From: Mangifera indica
Taxonomy: Eukaryota; Streptophyta; Magnoliopsida; Sapindales; Anacardiaceae
Reading direction: 5' to 3'
Assembly (NCBI RefSeq): GCF_011075055.1
Contig: NC_058143.1
Span: 12,787,057-12,851,056 of the forward strand
DNA length: 64,000 bases
Part shown: positions 12,696 through 24,773 of the stretch, piece after piece
How the letters are laid out: every line of letters begins with the position of its first letter
Position numbering within the stretch: position 1 is the first letter of the stretch
Program-made: the position numbers and the translations under genes
The notes under the pieces: generated by a model
What the model saw: only the letters and a program-made list of their open reading frames with translations
Database searches by the model: none
Told to the model about the DNA's origin: nothing

Positions 12696-13960
12696 AATAA
12701 TTAAAAAATCGTTCAAAAATCTGGAAAATACGAATTGATATAGGCTAAATGACTATTTCCCACCCAAGGTTTGATGTTTTCTCAAATATCCACTCTTTAA
12801 CTATAGAAACACCAAACACCCACCCATGGCCGGTTAAAATTAACGGTGGTAAGGGTAAAATCGTTATTTTCTCTATAATATTAAAAAATAAGCTAAAATA
12901 TAATCTATTTTTCCCCCCTAAACTTTGAAAACAAAAATTTTCCCCCAGCCTAAGTTTAAAAAAATGGCAGTTTCACCTTAGGGTTTCGTTTTGAAATCTC
13001 CGACGACATCTCCAACTCCATTGCCGACGGCCTCTCCCTCCCGATACATCCTCTCCTTTCGACGATCTCCTTCCTCCTATTTGGAGGCCTGATCAGCATC
13101 GGAGAAACCTTGGGAGACGAAGAACTTTGTCGGGGAAGACGAAGACGAAGTCGTCATCTTCGTCTAGGAAGACGGTCGTCTCCCAAGGCATCTCTAACGC
13201 CGATCAGGCCTCCAAATGGGAGAAAAGAGATCGTCAGAAGGAGAGGATGCTTCGAGAGGGAGAGGCTATCGGCAATGGAGCCGGAGATGTCACCGAAGAT
13301 TTCAAAATGAAACCCTAGGGTGAAACTACCATTTTTTAAAACTTAGGCCGGGGAAAATTTTTAGTTTTTAAAGTCTAGGGGGGCAAAAAGAGATAAAATT
13401 TTCAGGCGTTAGGGTTCTGTTAAATTTAACTGACCATGGGTGGGTGTTTGGTGTTTCCATAGTTAAAGGGTGGATATTTGAGAAAACATCAAACCTTGGG
13501 TGGGAAATAGTCGTTTGGCCATTGATATATCATAAAATGGCAAAATTTGAAAAAAGGAAAATGAAATTCAAATTTTATATGTTGAAATGTCATAGAATGT
13601 GAATAATCGAAAAATCGTTAAAAAATCTGAAAAAAAGACTCGATTTATCCTAAAACAACGAAAATCTAAAAAACGGAATTGAAATTCGAACTCTATCAGT
13701 TGAAATATGTGAGAATGCCACTAATCGAAAAATCGTTCAAAAATCTGAAAAATACGAATCGATATATCCTATAAACGAAAAAACCGAAATATTGAGTTGA
13801 AATTACGTCATTACATCATAAAATGTGTCAAAAAGCATAAAAATCAAAAAAATAAATCTTAATTTCGAAAACTACATATTGAAAAACCCTAAAATAGAAA
13901 AAACGGATATAAAATTTGAAAACTACACGTCGAGAAACCTTAGGTATGAAAAATATCAAT
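12696..13960. repeat. 118-bp tandem repeat interrupted by a MITE
   Basis: Related monomers begin at 12696 (continuing after the MITE at 13530), at 13602 and at 13720, with a fourth, weaker one from about 13838. Each begins with a word close to AATCGAAAAATCGTTCAAAA, and the spacing of the second and third is exactly 118 bp. Joining 12696-12742 with 13530-13601 gives a first monomer of about 119 bp. The array is absent from unit B. It may be a fragment of a satellite or the tandem part of a mobile element. Confidence 0.7.
12743..13520. mobile_element. Mutator-like hairpin MITE, GC-rich apex
   Basis: The element starts GGCTAAATGACTATTTCCCA and ends TCGTTTGGCC, and is flanked by the perfect 9-bp duplication ATTGATATA (12734-12742 and 13521-13529). 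It is the same subfamily as 25030-25839: the outer 100 bp carry the CCCACCCATGGCCGGTTA word and the centre is a GC-rich foldback with GACGAAG / CTTCGTC words. The Arg/Ser-rich ORFs at 13110-13318 come from this foldback and are not genes. Confidence 0.85.
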
Positions 13961-14189
13961 TTACCCCCTGAAAAATTTTTTACTACAAACAGGTCCAATA
14001 GTTATCCCTTGCCCCTTCAGTAATTTTCTAATCTATTAGTGCCCTTGCAATTTCAAAAAAGTAACTTTTCCCCCCAACTCAATATTTATTTTCCATGAAT
14101 AGTCTTTTTCGAGTCGAATTTAGTGAGTGAGGGGGTTTATATATATGAGGGGAAGGGTAATTTTGACATTTTAGAAAAAGCTATGGATA

Positions 14190-14285
14190 TTTTTGCTTAG
14201 GAATAGGAAATTTAGGCTTTTTTGCTTAAAAATAGTGAATTTGGGCATTTTTGCTTAATAAAGGGGTATTTTGGCTATTTTTTAT
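14190..14285. repeat. Short degenerate minisatellite
   Basis: About three units of 33-36 bp, each with a TTTTTGCTTA word followed by an AATAG/AATAAA word. It lies between the 118-bp array and the chimeric fragment that follows. Confidence 0.5.
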
Positions 14286-14289
14286 AATT

Positions 14290-14727
14290 TCCCTATTTCT
14301 TTTTTTAAAAAATAGTTTGCATGAAATCAGAGTTAAGACTTGAAATTGCAAAGGAAAAATAAACATAAAATTAATTTTTAATTGATTAAAAAATAAAGGA
14401 AAGAAATGCATTTCTTTTTCTAAAATGCGTTCTTGTATGGCTGGATTAAAGGATGACCATCTCTGTTCATGCTTTTCTAAAAATCACTTATCAGCTTCTC
14501 TTTAGAAGAGCTGTATTATGTGATGCCTTAATTATTCTAGTGATGATTTTCAGCCCTCCAAAGTTCTTCGTTTTCTACTCCACTACGAGAATTAAATGCA
14601 ATTGTTTTCTACTCCACCATACAATTGGATGTACAGTGGGAAAAAAGTCTCACTCGCCAAATCAATGGTTGTTAATTAAATAAATTATAATAATTAAAAC
14701 TCTTCATTAGTACACTACTTCAAAAGA
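14290..14727. repeat. Fragment joining unit end to unit start
   Basis: Positions 14290-14431 match the end of the repeated unit (27128-27270 and 42100-42235). Positions 14437-14727 match its beginning (92-380 and 28097-28385). The real unit ends and starts are separated by about 800 bp of flank, so the two pieces have been joined here. The piece stops at AAAAG just before sequence equivalent to unit B 38490 resumes. It is a leftover of a more complex duplication or repair event. Confidence 0.7.
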
Positions 14728-14965
14728 TCATCTTAATAATATTATTTTTATTCTTATTATGTTTTAGGAAAAAATACCTTAATTTTCAATTGAAAAACAA
14801 GTAAGATGAAAAATATTTTTTAAAAAATATATTGGTAACAAGATAACAACTTGAAAAAAATAATTTCATTAATTAATTTCATAATTTGACCACATGAAAA
14901 TCATAATATATTATTAAAATATAAAATATTTTAGAAAAATATACAAAACAAATATTTAACAACAT

Positions 14966-14970
14966 GGTAG
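14966..14970. repeat. Target-site duplication of the Athila element, left
   Basis: GGTAG lies directly before the TG of the 5' LTR and is repeated at 24774-24778 directly after the CA of the 3' LTR. A 5-bp duplication is the normal size for Ty3/gypsy integration. Confidence 0.95.
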
Positions 14971-16262
14971 TGTTAGTGTGTGAAATTCCATATTTTTAAG
15001 CATTTAATTTCCTTGATTTGTGATATTTAATTTGTTAATTATTTGATTAATTGTTTGTTTTAGGAAATTGGGCATTAATTGCATTATTATGAGAAAAGAT
15101 GCAAAATAAAAGGAATTTAGAGTTGTCACGTATCAAGACAGAATGACGGCAAAATACATACGAGATGGCTGATTGTGGAAAGGAGAAAATCGCGCTATTT
15201 ATTGAGAAATTCACAATTGAAGACTTAATTAACAATTGGAGGAAGTTTAGGTCCTTTGGATGATATTTGGCACAAAAATATTACTCAATGACTGAAGCAG
15301 ACTTGGCAGTATAAAAAGGACAATTGCTCTCTGTTTTAGGGTTTTTTTTAGTTTTTTTAGCATCATTTTCTTTCAGAAAGAAAGACAGCCGCAACTCTTC
15401 GCTAGTTCTTTTTCAATTAGGATAGAATTTTTATTTTAATTTTCTGTGAAGCCATAAACATAAACATGAGTGGCTAACTCTTTTCTTTAGTCGAGTAATC
15501 AGGATCATAGTTCTACGACGATTGTGAGATCTTCTTTACCCGTTCTTTTCTTTTAAATATTTAATTTATTCCTGATTTTATTTATTGTTGTTTTGTTCAA
15601 TTAAATAGGAGACGTCTTATTTATTTTGGATTAAAAACAACTTTGCTAGATTAAATTATTGAATCCGTATTTGTTTGATGGTTTAATCATAAGTGGCTGA
15701 CTAGCATGCTTGGTGAAGTAGAATAACTATTGTATGTTAGTGGAATAGGTTAATCTAATTTAAACAAAAACAGCGTATGTGTTTTGTTGATTAGAATCGG
15801 TGGCTTTTCTAATTCTTAATTATGTTTTCAATTTAAATTCTAAGATCGTATCTAGAACTGATTGAAAAACAAGAGAAGTAATTAAAGAACGTTTCTTAAT
15901 TACCAACACCTAAGGAAAAGCAGAACAACGAGCGTCTTGATGTTTCATAACCGGTTTATTTAAAAGGAAAAATTAATCTTTTTATCGATGATCAATTGAA
16001 TTGAACCATACCTGAATTACTTGGCTAGAACTCGTCTTATTATTATTTCAATCTAGTTTTCTGATTACTTTGATTATTTAATTCTGAATTAATTTATTTT
16101 TGTTTACTCGTACGATTCGAAACAACAAAATCCCTCTTGCTTTATTTTGTTATATTTCAGATAAATAACCCAATTTCTGTGGATACGACTCTACTTGCAT
16201 TATCTACAAGTTTTCATTGAGAGAGTAGAAAATTTTATTTTTGGTGGATTCGACACCCACCA
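14971..16262 (+). repeat. 5' LTR of the Athila element
   Basis: It runs from TGTTAGTGTG to CACCCACCA, 1292 bp. It differs from the 3' LTR at two sites that I can find: C at 15665 against T at 24176, and T at 16175 against C at 24686. The promoter should lie around the TATA-like TATAAAAA at 15310-15317, which defines the likely U3/R boundary a little downstream. The minus-strand 62-codon ORF inside (15047-15235) is an accident repeated in the other LTR. Confidence 0.95.
15310..15317 (+). promoter_or_regulatory. Probable LTR TATA box
   Basis: TATAAAAA occurs 339 bp into the 5' LTR, in an otherwise AT-rich region that contains few such matches. The same sequence is in the 3' LTR at 23821-23828. 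The solo LTR in unit B has lost this region by an internal deletion. Confidence 0.55.
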
Positions 16263-16267
16263 AATTT

Positions 16268-16286
16268 TGGCGCCGTTGCCGGGGAT
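16268..16286 (+). other. Primer-binding site for tRNA-Asp
   Basis: TGGCGCCGTTGCCGGGGAT lies five bases after the 5' LTR. It is complementary to the 3' end of plant tRNA-Asp including CCA, as known for this retrotransposon group. It primes minus-strand DNA synthesis. Confidence 0.9.
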
Positions 16287-16342
16287 TGGTGTTAATAATT
16301 TGTCTGAAATTTTTTTTTTAAAATTTTTGTTTAATTTTTTTT

Positions 16343-19300
16343 ATGACCCGTTTGAACCCTGCAGGAGAACTTCAGTTTGATTCTGAAATTGAGAAGACTG
16401 CGAGACAACTCCGCAAGGAAACTAAATTAAGTAAAGCTTCTTCTTCTTCATCTTTTGGAATTAATTTAGGAGAGGATTTAACAAATACGAGAGTAGCAGC
16501 AATGGCCGAACGAGAGCTTACTTTGAGGGAGATGGCTATACCTGTCATCAATCAACAACCTCTGTGCATTGCCTATCCAAACATCGATGCCAATTTTGAA
16601 CTCAAATCAGGTTTGATCCATTTATTGCCTACTTTCCGAGGATTATCAGGTGAGGACCCTCATAAACATTTGAAAGAATTTCATGTTGTTTGTTCCACTA
16701 TGAAACCACAAGGGGTAAGTGAAGAGCAAATTAAACTGCGTGCTTTCCCTTTCTCTTTAACTGATAAGGCTAAGGATTGGCTATATTATTTACCATCAGG
16801 TTCTATCAATAGTTGGGATGAGCTTAAAAGACAATTTTTAGAAAAATTCTTTCCTGCTTCTAGGGCCACCTCAATTAGAAAAGAAATATGTGGGATTAGG
16901 CAATATAGTGGGGAGACACTTTATGAGTATTGGGAGAGGTTTAATCAGCTGTGTGCCAGTTGTCCCCATCATCAAATTTCTGATCAGCTATTAATTCAAT
17001 ATTTTTATGAAGGTTTATTGTTGTCTGATAGGAATTTGATCGATGCAGCAAGTGGTGGAGCTTTGGTTAATAAAACTTTAACAGAAGCAAAAAGATTGAT
17101 CTCAACAATTGCCGCCAATACTCAGCAATTTGGCATTAGACAGGATGTAACTGTGAGAAAGGTTAATGAGGTAAGCAATAATAATCCTCTTGAGCAAAGA
17201 CTTGATAAACTCACCTCCTTGTTAGAAAAATTTGTAGTGAATCACCAACAAGTGAAGGCTTGCGGCATCTGTTCGAATGTGGAGCACTCTACAGACGCAT
17301 GCCCCACACTTCAAGAGGACACACGTGAGGATGTTAATGCCGTAGGGGGTTATCAGAACCAAAAGAGGTATGATCCGTACTCGAATACCTATAATCCGGG
17401 ATGGAAAGATCACCCGAATTTTAGTTATGGCCAAAAGAACAATAACTTCCAACAGCCTGGATACCAAAATAGGCCGCCCCCTCCTCAAGCGTTTAATCCA
17501 ACACCCCAACCTCAACCGAAAGGTATGTCTCTTGAACAAATTGTTACTGCACTTGCTAATAATACACAACAATTTCAACAGGAGACAAGGGCTAGCATTC
17601 AGAATCTAGAAAATCAAGTAAGCCAATTGGCTACTGTTGTGGGAAGATTGGAGACTCAGAATTCTGGTAGATTGCCATCTCAGATTGTGGTGAATCCAAA
17701 GCAAGATGCAAATTTTACTGAGAATATCAATGCAATCACCCTGCGGAGTGGTAAAGAATTGAAGGATCCTGAAAAGAAGACCCCAAAATATGCAAAAGAA
17801 AAGGAGATCGAATGCGAAATTGAGCCCAAAGAATCCCAAAAATTGTCACCTCCTGTAGAGAAGTGCATGCCACCTTCTATGGTCATTCCACCTCCTTTCC
17901 CAAGCCGACTTGCAAAGAACAAAAAGGAACAACAAGAACAAGAGATCCTTGAAGTCTTCCGTAAGGTTGAGGTAAATATTCCCCTTTTAGATGCTATTAA
18001 ACAAGTCCCTAGATATGCTAAATTCCTTAAGGAATTATGCACGTCAAAAAGAAAACTAAAAGGGGATGAAAAAGTGCATGTCAGTGAGAATGTTTCGGCC
18101 GTTCTTCAAAGAAAATTGCCTCAAAAGTGTAAGGATCCAGGTATGTTCACAATCCCTTGCAAGATTGGTAATGTTAAAGTTCAGAAAGCTATGATAGATC
18201 TAGGAGCATCCATTAATGTCATGCCTAGCTCAATTTATCATTCTTTAAATGTAGGACCTTTAAAACCCACCGGTGTAATAATCCAATTAGCTGATAGGTC
18301 CAATGCATATCCTGAAGGGGTGTTAGAGGATGTTCTTGTTCAAGTTAACGAATTGATTTTTCCTGCTGACTTTTATGTGCTTGACATGGAAGATGATAAT
18401 TCATCTAAATCAGTCCCAATTTTGCTAGGAAGACCTTTTCTTAAGACATCTAGAACAAAAATCGATGTTTCAGAAGGTACTTTAACTATGGAATTTGATG
18501 GTGAAGTAATTAGATTCAATATTTATGAAGCCATGAGATTCCCTAGTGATGTCAATTCAGTTTTTGTTGTTGATGTAATCGATTCCCTAGCTCAACAAAT
18601 TTTTGAGTTGCAGGATTCTGATAATTTGAAGGTTGTCCTTAATAAAGGACTTAACACAAGAACATTGCAGAGAATTCAGCAGAAGCTTGTGGTAGATGAC
18701 GGATTGAGTGATACGGTTTATGAGCTAGAACCATTCGAAACAACCAGGTATGATGTTTCTTATATTTCTTTACCCGTATCTAACTCAAAATTACTTCCAT
18801 CAATTATGCAGGCACCTGAATTGGAACTTAAGCCTTTGCCAAGCCATCTCAAATATGTATATTTGGGAGATAATGAGACCCTTCCTGTGATAATTTCTAA
18901 CAAACTCACTCTTCTTGAGGAAGAAAAACTCATTAGAGTCCTTAGAGATTACAAGGAAGCCATCGGATGGACCATCGCAGACATTAAGGGTTTGAGCCCA
19001 TCACTTTGTATGCATAGAATCTTGCTAGAGGAGAACACTAAGCCTTCGAGGGAAGCTCAAAGAAGGTTAAATCCTCCAATGATGGAAGTTGTGAAGAAAG
19101 AAATAATAAAGCTCTTGAATGCCGGTATGATCTATCCTATTTCAGATAGTGATTGGGTAAGTCCAGTACAGGTAGTACCTAAGAAAACCGGTTTCACTGT
19201 TCAAAAGAACGATAATGGTGAGTATGTTCCTATTAGAGTTCAAAATGGATGGAGGGTTTGTATTGACTATAGAAAATTGAATGCTTCTACTAGAAAAGAT

Positions 19301-21712
19301 CATTTCCCTATACCTTTTATTGATCAAATGTTAGAAAGATTAGCTGGTCAATCTCACTATTGTTGTCTTGATGGATATTCAGGTTTTAACCAAATTCCAG
19401 TTGCTCCCGAGGATCAAGAGAAGACGACATTCACATGTCCCTTTGGTACTTTTGCATATAGACGTATGCCTTTTGGACTTTGCAATGCCCCAGCCACTTT
19501 TCAGAGATGTATGGTTAGTATATTTTCAGATTATGTGGAGAATATCATAGAGGTATTTATGGATGACTTTACTGTTTACGGTAATTCATTCGAATCTTGT
19601 TTAAATAATCTGATTAAAATTTTGAAAAGGTGTATTGAAACAAACCTTGTGTTAAATTATGAAAAATGTCACTTTATGGTTGATCAAGGTTTGATATTAG
19701 GGCATATAGTGTCTTCTAAAGGGATAGAGGTAGATAAGTCAAAAATTGATTTGATTAAATCCTTACCTCACCCAACTTGTGTTCGGGAAGTGCGTTCTTT
19801 TCTTGGACATGCAGGTTTTTATAGGAGATTTATCAAGGATTTTTCAAAAATTGCCCAACCGCTTTCAAGACTACTACAAAAGGATGTCCAATTCGAGTTT
19901 GATGGAGAGTGCAAGAAAGCTTTTGATCAGCTGAAGGAACACCTAATTTCTGCGCCGATTGTTCAGCCACCCAATTGGGAATTACCTTTTGAGATTATGT
20001 GTGATGCTAGCAATTATGCTATAGGCGCTGTTTTAGGCCAGAAAAGTGGAAAAATTTCTTGTGTGATTTATTATGCTTCAAGAACTCTTGATAATGCTCA
20101 AAGAAATTATTCCACAACTGAAAAAGAATTGTTGGCAGTAGTTTTTGCTTTAGAAAAGTTTCGCTCTTATTTATTAGGCACTAAAGTAATTGTTTATTCT
20201 GATCATGCAGCTCTAAAGTATTTGCTTTCTAAGAGGGAATCAAAGCCGAGGCTAATTAGATGGATACTATTGCTGCAGGAATTTGATTTGGAGATTCGAG
20301 ATAGAAAGGGAGCCGAAAATTCTGTGGCTGATCATCTAAGTCGATTGGTGACTGACGAAGACCCTATGCCTCTCCAAGATGCTTTTCCAGATGAGAATCT
20401 CTTTCACTTAAATAGTATTACACCTTGGTATGCTGATATTGTTAATTATGTGGTCACTAAGTCATTGCCAAATGATCTCACTAGAGCCCAAAAAGAAAAA
20501 ATTAAAAGTGATTCTAAGTACTATATATGGGATGATCCGTATTTATGGAAGCAATGTTCTGACCAATTAATTCGCAGGTGTGTACATGATAGTGAAATCC
20601 AATCTATCTTGGAGTTTTGCCATTCTTATGCATGTGGGGGTCACTTTGGCCCGAAAAGAACAGCACGAAAGGTTCTAGAATGTGGGTTATATTGGCCTAC
20701 TCTGTTTCGAGATGCATACATGTTTTGTAAGTCTTGTGCTAATTGTCAAAAGAGTGGGAATTTAGGACATAGGGATCAAATGCCATTGAACCCAATTTTG
20801 GTTTGTGAAATTTTTGATATTTGGGGAATTGATTTTATGGGTCCTTTTCCATTATCTTTTGGTAATTCTTATATTCTTTTAGCTGTTGATTATGTTTCTA
20901 AATGGATTGAAGCTAAGGCAACAAGAGCTGATGATGCTAAAACTGTTGTAGGATTTGTCAAGACTTACATTTTTTCCAGGTATGGAACACCAAGAGCCAT
21001 TATAAGTGATCGTGGAACCCATTTTTGTAATCGGGTCATAGAGGCATTACTTAAGAAGTACAATGTCACTCACCGAGTCTCCACCGCATACCATCCGCAA
21101 ACGAGTGGACAAGTCGAAGTTTCAAATAGGGAGATTAAGTCTATACTTGAGAAAACGGTAAATCCAAATAGAAAGGATTGGAGCCTTCGCTTGGATGATG
21201 CCTTATGGGCTTATAGAACTGCATACAAGACTCCAATAGGTATGTCTCCTTATCGCTTAATATTTGGTAAATCTTGTCATCTCCCAGTTGAATTGGAACA
21301 CAGGGCCTATTGGGCAATCAAGCAATGCAATACGGACTTGAATGAGGTAGGTAATCATAGGAAGTTACAACTTCAAGAATTAGAGGAAATCAGAAATAAT
21401 TCCTATGAAAATTCCCGGATTTATAAAGAAAAGACTAAACTTTTCCATGATAAAATGATTTCTAGGAAAACCTTTCATGTTGGACAAAAAGTACTCCTAT
21501 ATCATTCTAAACTTAAATTGTTTCCGGGAAAATTACAATCTCGTTGGATTGGTCCTTTTGTTGTCACTAATGTATTTTCTCATGGTGCAGTTGAAATTCA
21601 AAGTACCTCTACCAATAAAATTTTTAAGGTTAATGGGCATCGTCTAAAACCTTATTATGAAGGATTTCAGGCTTACAATGTAGAGGAAATATCTTTGGCT
21701 CCCTCGAATTGA
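16343..21712 (+). CDS. Gag-Pol polyprotein of the Athila-lineage retrotransposon
   Basis: A single 1789-codon frame contains all enzymes needed for copy-and-paste transposition. In order: gag capsid region (about residues 95-265); a CCHC zinc knuckle with Cys307, Cys310, His315 and Cys320; a proline/glutamine-rich linker; aspartic protease with DLGAS at 619-623 (DLGAS rather than DTGAS is usual in this lineage); reverse transcriptase (about 935-1115) with the catalytic Asp pair at 1074-1075 in FMDDF; RNase H beginning at the Asp of CDAS (residue 1221) with TEKEL and SDHAAL motifs; integrase with an HHCC finger around 1420-1465 and catalytic Asp1497, Asp1556 and Glu1592 in D-58-D-35-E spacing. 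No chromodomain is evident at the C-terminus. The ATG at 16343 is the first in frame and lies 57 bp after the primer-binding site. Gag and pol are in one frame, so no frameshift is needed. Every catalytic residue checked is present. Confidence 0.95.
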   Translation: MTRLNPAGELQFDSEIEKTARQLRKETKLSKASSSSSFGINLGEDLTNTRVAAMAERELTLREMAIPVINQQPLCIAYPNIDANFELKSGLIHLLPTFRGLSGEDPHKHLKEFHVVCSTMKPQGVSEEQIKLRAFPFSLTDKAKDWLYYLPSGSINSWDELKRQFLEKFFPASRATSIRKEICGIRQYSGETLYEYWERFNQLCASCPHHQISDQLLIQYFYEGLLLSDRNLIDAASGGALVNKTLTEAKRLISTIAANTQQFGIRQDVTVRKVNEVSNNNPLEQRLDKLTSLLEKFVVNHQQVKACGICSNVEHSTDACPTLQEDTREDVNAVGGYQNQKRYDPYSNTYNPGWKDHPNFSYGQKNNNFQQPGYQNRPPPPQAFNPTPQPQPKGMSLEQIVTALANNTQQFQQETRASIQNLENQVSQLATVVGRLETQNSGRLPSQIVVNPKQDANFTENINAITLRSGKELKDPEKKTPKYAKEKEIECEIEPKESQKLSPPVEKCMPPSMVIPPPFPSRLAKNKKEQQEQEILEVFRKVEVNIPLLDAIKQVPRYAKFLKELCTSKRKLKGDEKVHVSENVSAVLQRKLPQKCKDPGMFTIPCKIGNVKVQKAMIDLGASINVMPSSIYHSLNVGPLKPTGVIIQLADRSNAYPEGVLEDVLVQVNELIFPADFYVLDMEDDNSSKSVPILLGRPFLKTSRTKIDVSEGTLTMEFDGEVIRFNIYEAMRFPSDVNSVFVVDVIDSLAQQIFELQDSDNLKVVLNKGLNTRTLQRIQQKLVVDDGLSDTVYELEPFETTRYDVSYISLPVSNSKLLPSIMQAPELELKPLPSHLKYVYLGDNETLPVIISNKLTLLEEEKLIRVLRDYKEAIGWTIADIKGLSPSLCMHRILLEENTKPSREAQRRLNPPMMEVVKKEIIKLLNAGMIYPISDSDWVSPVQVVPKKTGFTVQKNDNGEYVPIRVQNGWRVCIDYRKLNASTRKDHFPIPFIDQMLERLAGQSHYCCLDGYSGFNQIPVAPEDQEKTTFTCPFGTFAYRRMPFGLCNAPATFQRCMVSIFSDYVENIIEVFMDDFTVYGNSFESCLNNLIKILKRCIETNLVLNYEKCHFMVDQGLILGHIVSSKGIEVDKSKIDLIKSLPHPTCVREVRSFLGHAGFYRRFIKDFSKIAQPLSRLLQKDVQFEFDGECKKAFDQLKEHLISAPIVQPPNWELPFEIMCDASNYAIGAVLGQKSGKISCVIYYASRTLDNAQRNYSTTEKELLAVVFALEKFRSYLLGTKVIVYSDHAALKYLLSKRESKPRLIRWILLLQEFDLEIRDRKGAENSVADHLSRLVTDEDPMPLQDAFPDENLFHLNSITPWYADIVNYVVTKSLPNDLTRAQKEKIKSDSKYYIWDDPYLWKQCSDQLIRRCVHDSEIQSILEFCHSYACGGHFGPKRTARKVLECGLYWPTLFRDAYMFCKSCANCQKSGNLGHRDQMPLNPILVCEIFDIWGIDFMGPFPLSFGNSYILLAVDYVSKWIEAKATRADDAKTVVGFVKTYIFSRYGTPRAIISDRGTHFCNRVIEALLKKYNVTHRVSTAYHPQTSGQVEVSNREIKSILEKTVNPNRKDWSLRLDDALWAYRTAYKTPIGMSPYRLIFGKSCHLPVELEHRAYWAIKQCNTDLNEVGNHRKLQLQELEEIRNNSYENSRIYKEKTKLFHDKMISRKTFHVGQKVLLYHSKLKLFPGKLQSRWIGPFVVTNVFSHGAVEIQSTSTNKIFKVNGHRLKPYYEGFQAYNVEEISLAPSN

Positions 21713-23481
21713 TGAATTGGCTGTGTCTAGCCAAAGACGTTAAAGAAAGGCGCTTATTGGGAGGCAACCCAATTGATTTTTTTTTTTCATTATTTTTAAT
21801 CATTTTATGTCTTTAATTAAGGTTTAAATTAAAAAAAAAAACCCAAAAAAAAAAAACCAAAAGAAAAAAAAAAAAAAAGAGCAAATTTCATTTTTGTGTC
21901 TTTTCTTTTATTTTTCTAATCTCTTTTCCTCCCTATTCAATTTCTTTTCATCTCTACAGGCCCAAATTAAATGTCGACAGCTTCAATCACTCTTTCGTTG
22001 CACTAACACCTATTCAGGGAAGTCCTCTTAACTTTCATTTCATTCTTTCTTTTATATGTGAGCTTCAATTTTTCTACATTGAGGACAATGTATAGATTAG
22101 GTGTGGGGGAGGGAATGCATAATTTTTCAATCTCTTTGGAACCCTTGACTCTCTTGAAAGCTGTCTTAGAATTTGCTTTAAGTTAGTATGCATTATTGGT
22201 TCAAGTTTGAATGCATGAAAAAGGCGAGTATGATTAGTGATTTTACTTCAAATGTTTCGAGTATCTCATTGATTTTAATGATTGAATTGAATGAAAATGT
22301 GCAAGGTTTGCTACAAGTTGAACACTAATGTGAGCTTTTGAGCCCATGAGCATTTCATTACACTTTGCTCTAATTATCTTCTTTGTTGAGTGTTTATCAA
22401 ACATGGCTTGTTATTCTAGAATTTGCTCTGTTATGCATTTCGAGACCACATTTTTTTGAATTCATGCATTAAGATGATAAAGGCATTTAGGATTAACCAC
22501 TTCGAAACTCTTAAAAAGCCATCCATAGCTATATTTTCTAGTAGATAGCCAATTTTGAGCCGAATCCCTTTTCTTTGTTTTAACCCATAAATATTTACCC
22601 TTAAGCCTTTTGTTTTATCTTGTTTACCCTTGTATCAAGATATTGTGAGAGTGAATTGCATGATAAAGAACCTAATGGGTAGATGGGTAGATATAAGGAG
22701 TGAAAAAAAAAAAAAAAAATTGATTGAAAAAAAAAAAGAGGCGATGAAAAAAAAAAATTTTAATTAAAAAAAAAAAAAAAAAAAGAAGATATTCATCCCT
22801 ATGTATTGAATAGGAAGTTTGGACAAGTGAAGTATCCATAATTGTATAGAAAAGAAGTTCAATTATTCCTACATGTTGCAAATTAAATTTAAAAAAAAAA
22901 AAAAAATCCTTGCAGAAGGGATGAGTTTCACTGAAAAAAAAAAAAAAAAGAGGAAGAGAGAAGTGTGGTTGAAGGAGTTATTTTCGTTATTCTTTAAATA
23001 TCATGTAAGGGAACTCACTCATATCTTGATTTTTACACCTATATTTTCCTTCTTTTTCCTACCTTCACCTAAACCCCATTACAACCCTGCTTAAGACCCT
23101 TTGATTTTCGCATTGTATTCATATTTATTAGTGGTGGAGATATGATATATGAGCAAACTTATGGTAATGACTTGTTATGTTTTGATCTGAGAGCTAAATG
23201 AAACCCTAAACACTTTGAGAGTATAGAGTGAAACCAATGTGAGGATGTTGAATCTTGTTTCATTTGATTTTAATGAGATTGTTGGGATTGATGAGATGCT
23301 TATGTTTTTCCAAAAATTCATGCTATAAAGACTTGTGCTCTTGATTGTTGTTTTGGACTTGGGTTTCTAATGCATCTTAACTTTGAGTTATTTGAGGATG
23401 TACTGAAAGGAGGGAAAAGGGTGAAGAAGAGACTGATTGATGTTTGCTTGAGGGCAAGCAAAGGAATGGTGTGGGGGAATT
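21713..23481 (+). other. Non-coding region between pol and the 3' LTR
   Basis: This is 1.77 kb without a credible frame. Many Athila relatives carry an envelope-like ORF here, but none is seen. It contains GGGAGGCAACCCAA at 21759-21772, a CATTGAGGACAATG block followed by GTGTGGGGGAGGG (22102-22114, possibly an internal purine tract), and several poly-A runs with short interruptions between 21830 and 22950. ORFs reported here are A-run artefacts. Confidence 0.8.
23469..23481 (+). other. Polypurine tract of the Athila element
   Basis: GTGTGGGGGAATT ends immediately before the TG of the 3' LTR, where the plus-strand primer is expected. Confidence 0.75.
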
Positions 23482-24773
23482 TGTTAGTGTGTGAAATTCC
23501 ATATTTTTAAGCATTTAATTTCCTTGATTTGTGATATTTAATTTGTTAATTATTTGATTAATTGTTTGTTTTAGGAAATTGGGCATTAATTGCATTATTA
23601 TGAGAAAAGATGCAAAATAAAAGGAATTTAGAGTTGTCACGTATCAAGACAGAATGACGGCAAAATACATACGAGATGGCTGATTGTGGAAAGGAGAAAA
23701 TCGCGCTATTTATTGAGAAATTCACAATTGAAGACTTAATTAACAATTGGAGGAAGTTTAGGTCCTTTGGATGATATTTGGCACAAAAATATTACTCAAT
23801 GACTGAAGCAGACTTGGCAGTATAAAAAGGACAATTGCTCTCTGTTTTAGGGTTTTTTTTAGTTTTTTTAGCATCATTTTCTTTCAGAAAGAAAGACAGC
23901 CGCAACTCTTCGCTAGTTCTTTTTCAATTAGGATAGAATTTTTATTTTAATTTTCTGTGAAGCCATAAACATAAACATGAGTGGCTAACTCTTTTCTTTA
24001 GTCGAGTAATCAGGATCATAGTTCTACGACGATTGTGAGATCTTCTTTACCCGTTCTTTTCTTTTAAATATTTAATTTATTCCTGATTTTATTTATTGTT
24101 GTTTTGTTCAATTAAATAGGAGACGTCTTATTTATTTTGGATTAAAAACAACTTTGCTAGATTAAATTATTGAATTCGTATTTGTTTGATGGTTTAATCA
24201 TAAGTGGCTGACTAGCATGCTTGGTGAAGTAGAATAACTATTGTATGTTAGTGGAATAGGTTAATCTAATTTAAACAAAAACAGCGTATGTGTTTTGTTG
24301 ATTAGAATCGGTGGCTTTTCTAATTCTTAATTATGTTTTCAATTTAAATTCTAAGATCGTATCTAGAACTGATTGAAAAACAAGAGAAGTAATTAAAGAA
24401 CGTTTCTTAATTACCAACACCTAAGGAAAAGCAGAACAACGAGCGTCTTGATGTTTCATAACCGGTTTATTTAAAAGGAAAAATTAATCTTTTTATCGAT
24501 GATCAATTGAATTGAACCATACCTGAATTACTTGGCTAGAACTCGTCTTATTATTATTTCAATCTAGTTTTCTGATTACTTTGATTATTTAATTCTGAAT
24601 TAATTTATTTTTGTTTACTCGTACGATTCGAAACAACAAAATCCCTCTTGCTTTATTTTGTTATATTTCAGATAAATAACCCAATCTCTGTGGATACGAC
24701 TCTACTTGCATTATCTACAAGTTTTCATTGAGAGAGTAGAAAATTTTATTTTTGGTGGATTCGACACCCACCA
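23482..24773 (+). repeat. 3' LTR of the Athila element
   Basis: 1292 bp, matching the 5' LTR apart from the two substitutions noted there. It ends CACCCACCA and is followed by GGTAG. Confidence 0.95.

Larger units (their letters stand above)
14971..24773 (+). mobile_element. Full-length Ty3/gypsy LTR retrotransposon, Athila lineage
   Basis: The 9803-bp element is complete. It has 1292-bp LTRs at each end (TGTTAG...CCACCA), a primer-binding site complementary to tRNA-Asp, one uninterrupted gag-pol frame of 1789 codons, a purine tract before the 3' LTR, and a perfect 5-bp target duplication. Lineage is judged from the gag sequence (the [20 protein letters not shown] region), the DLGAS protease motif, the tRNA-Asp priming site, and the post-pol words GGGAGGCAACCCAA (21759-21772) and CATTGAGGACAATG (22078-22091), which I recall from this group. 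The 1.77 kb between pol and the 3' LTR has no envelope-like frame. I see only two differences between the LTRs, so it inserted recently. The element lies inside duplicated unit A only. Confidence 0.95.

Noticed and set aside
13110..13318. Arg/Ser-rich ORFs in two frames
   Set aside because: They come from the GC-rich foldback centre of a MITE; the equivalent in 25365-25595 has the same character on both strands.
12696..13850. Regular repeats as a CRISPR-like array
   Set aside because: The repeats are contiguous 118-bp monomers without unique spacers, in a plant nuclear context.
15047..15235. 62-codon minus-strand ORF repeated at 23558-23746
   Set aside because: It is identical because it lies in both LTRs; no coding signal.
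16268..16286. tRNA-like sequence
   Set aside because: It is the primer-binding site, only the complement of a tRNA 3' end.
17222..19327. Antisense ORFs inside gag-pol
   Set aside because: They are shadows of the long coding frame on the other strand.
22672..23094. ORFs between pol and the 3' LTR that might be an envelope-like gene
   Set aside because: They are driven by poly-A or poly-T runs, are short, and have no signal peptide followed by an ectodomain.
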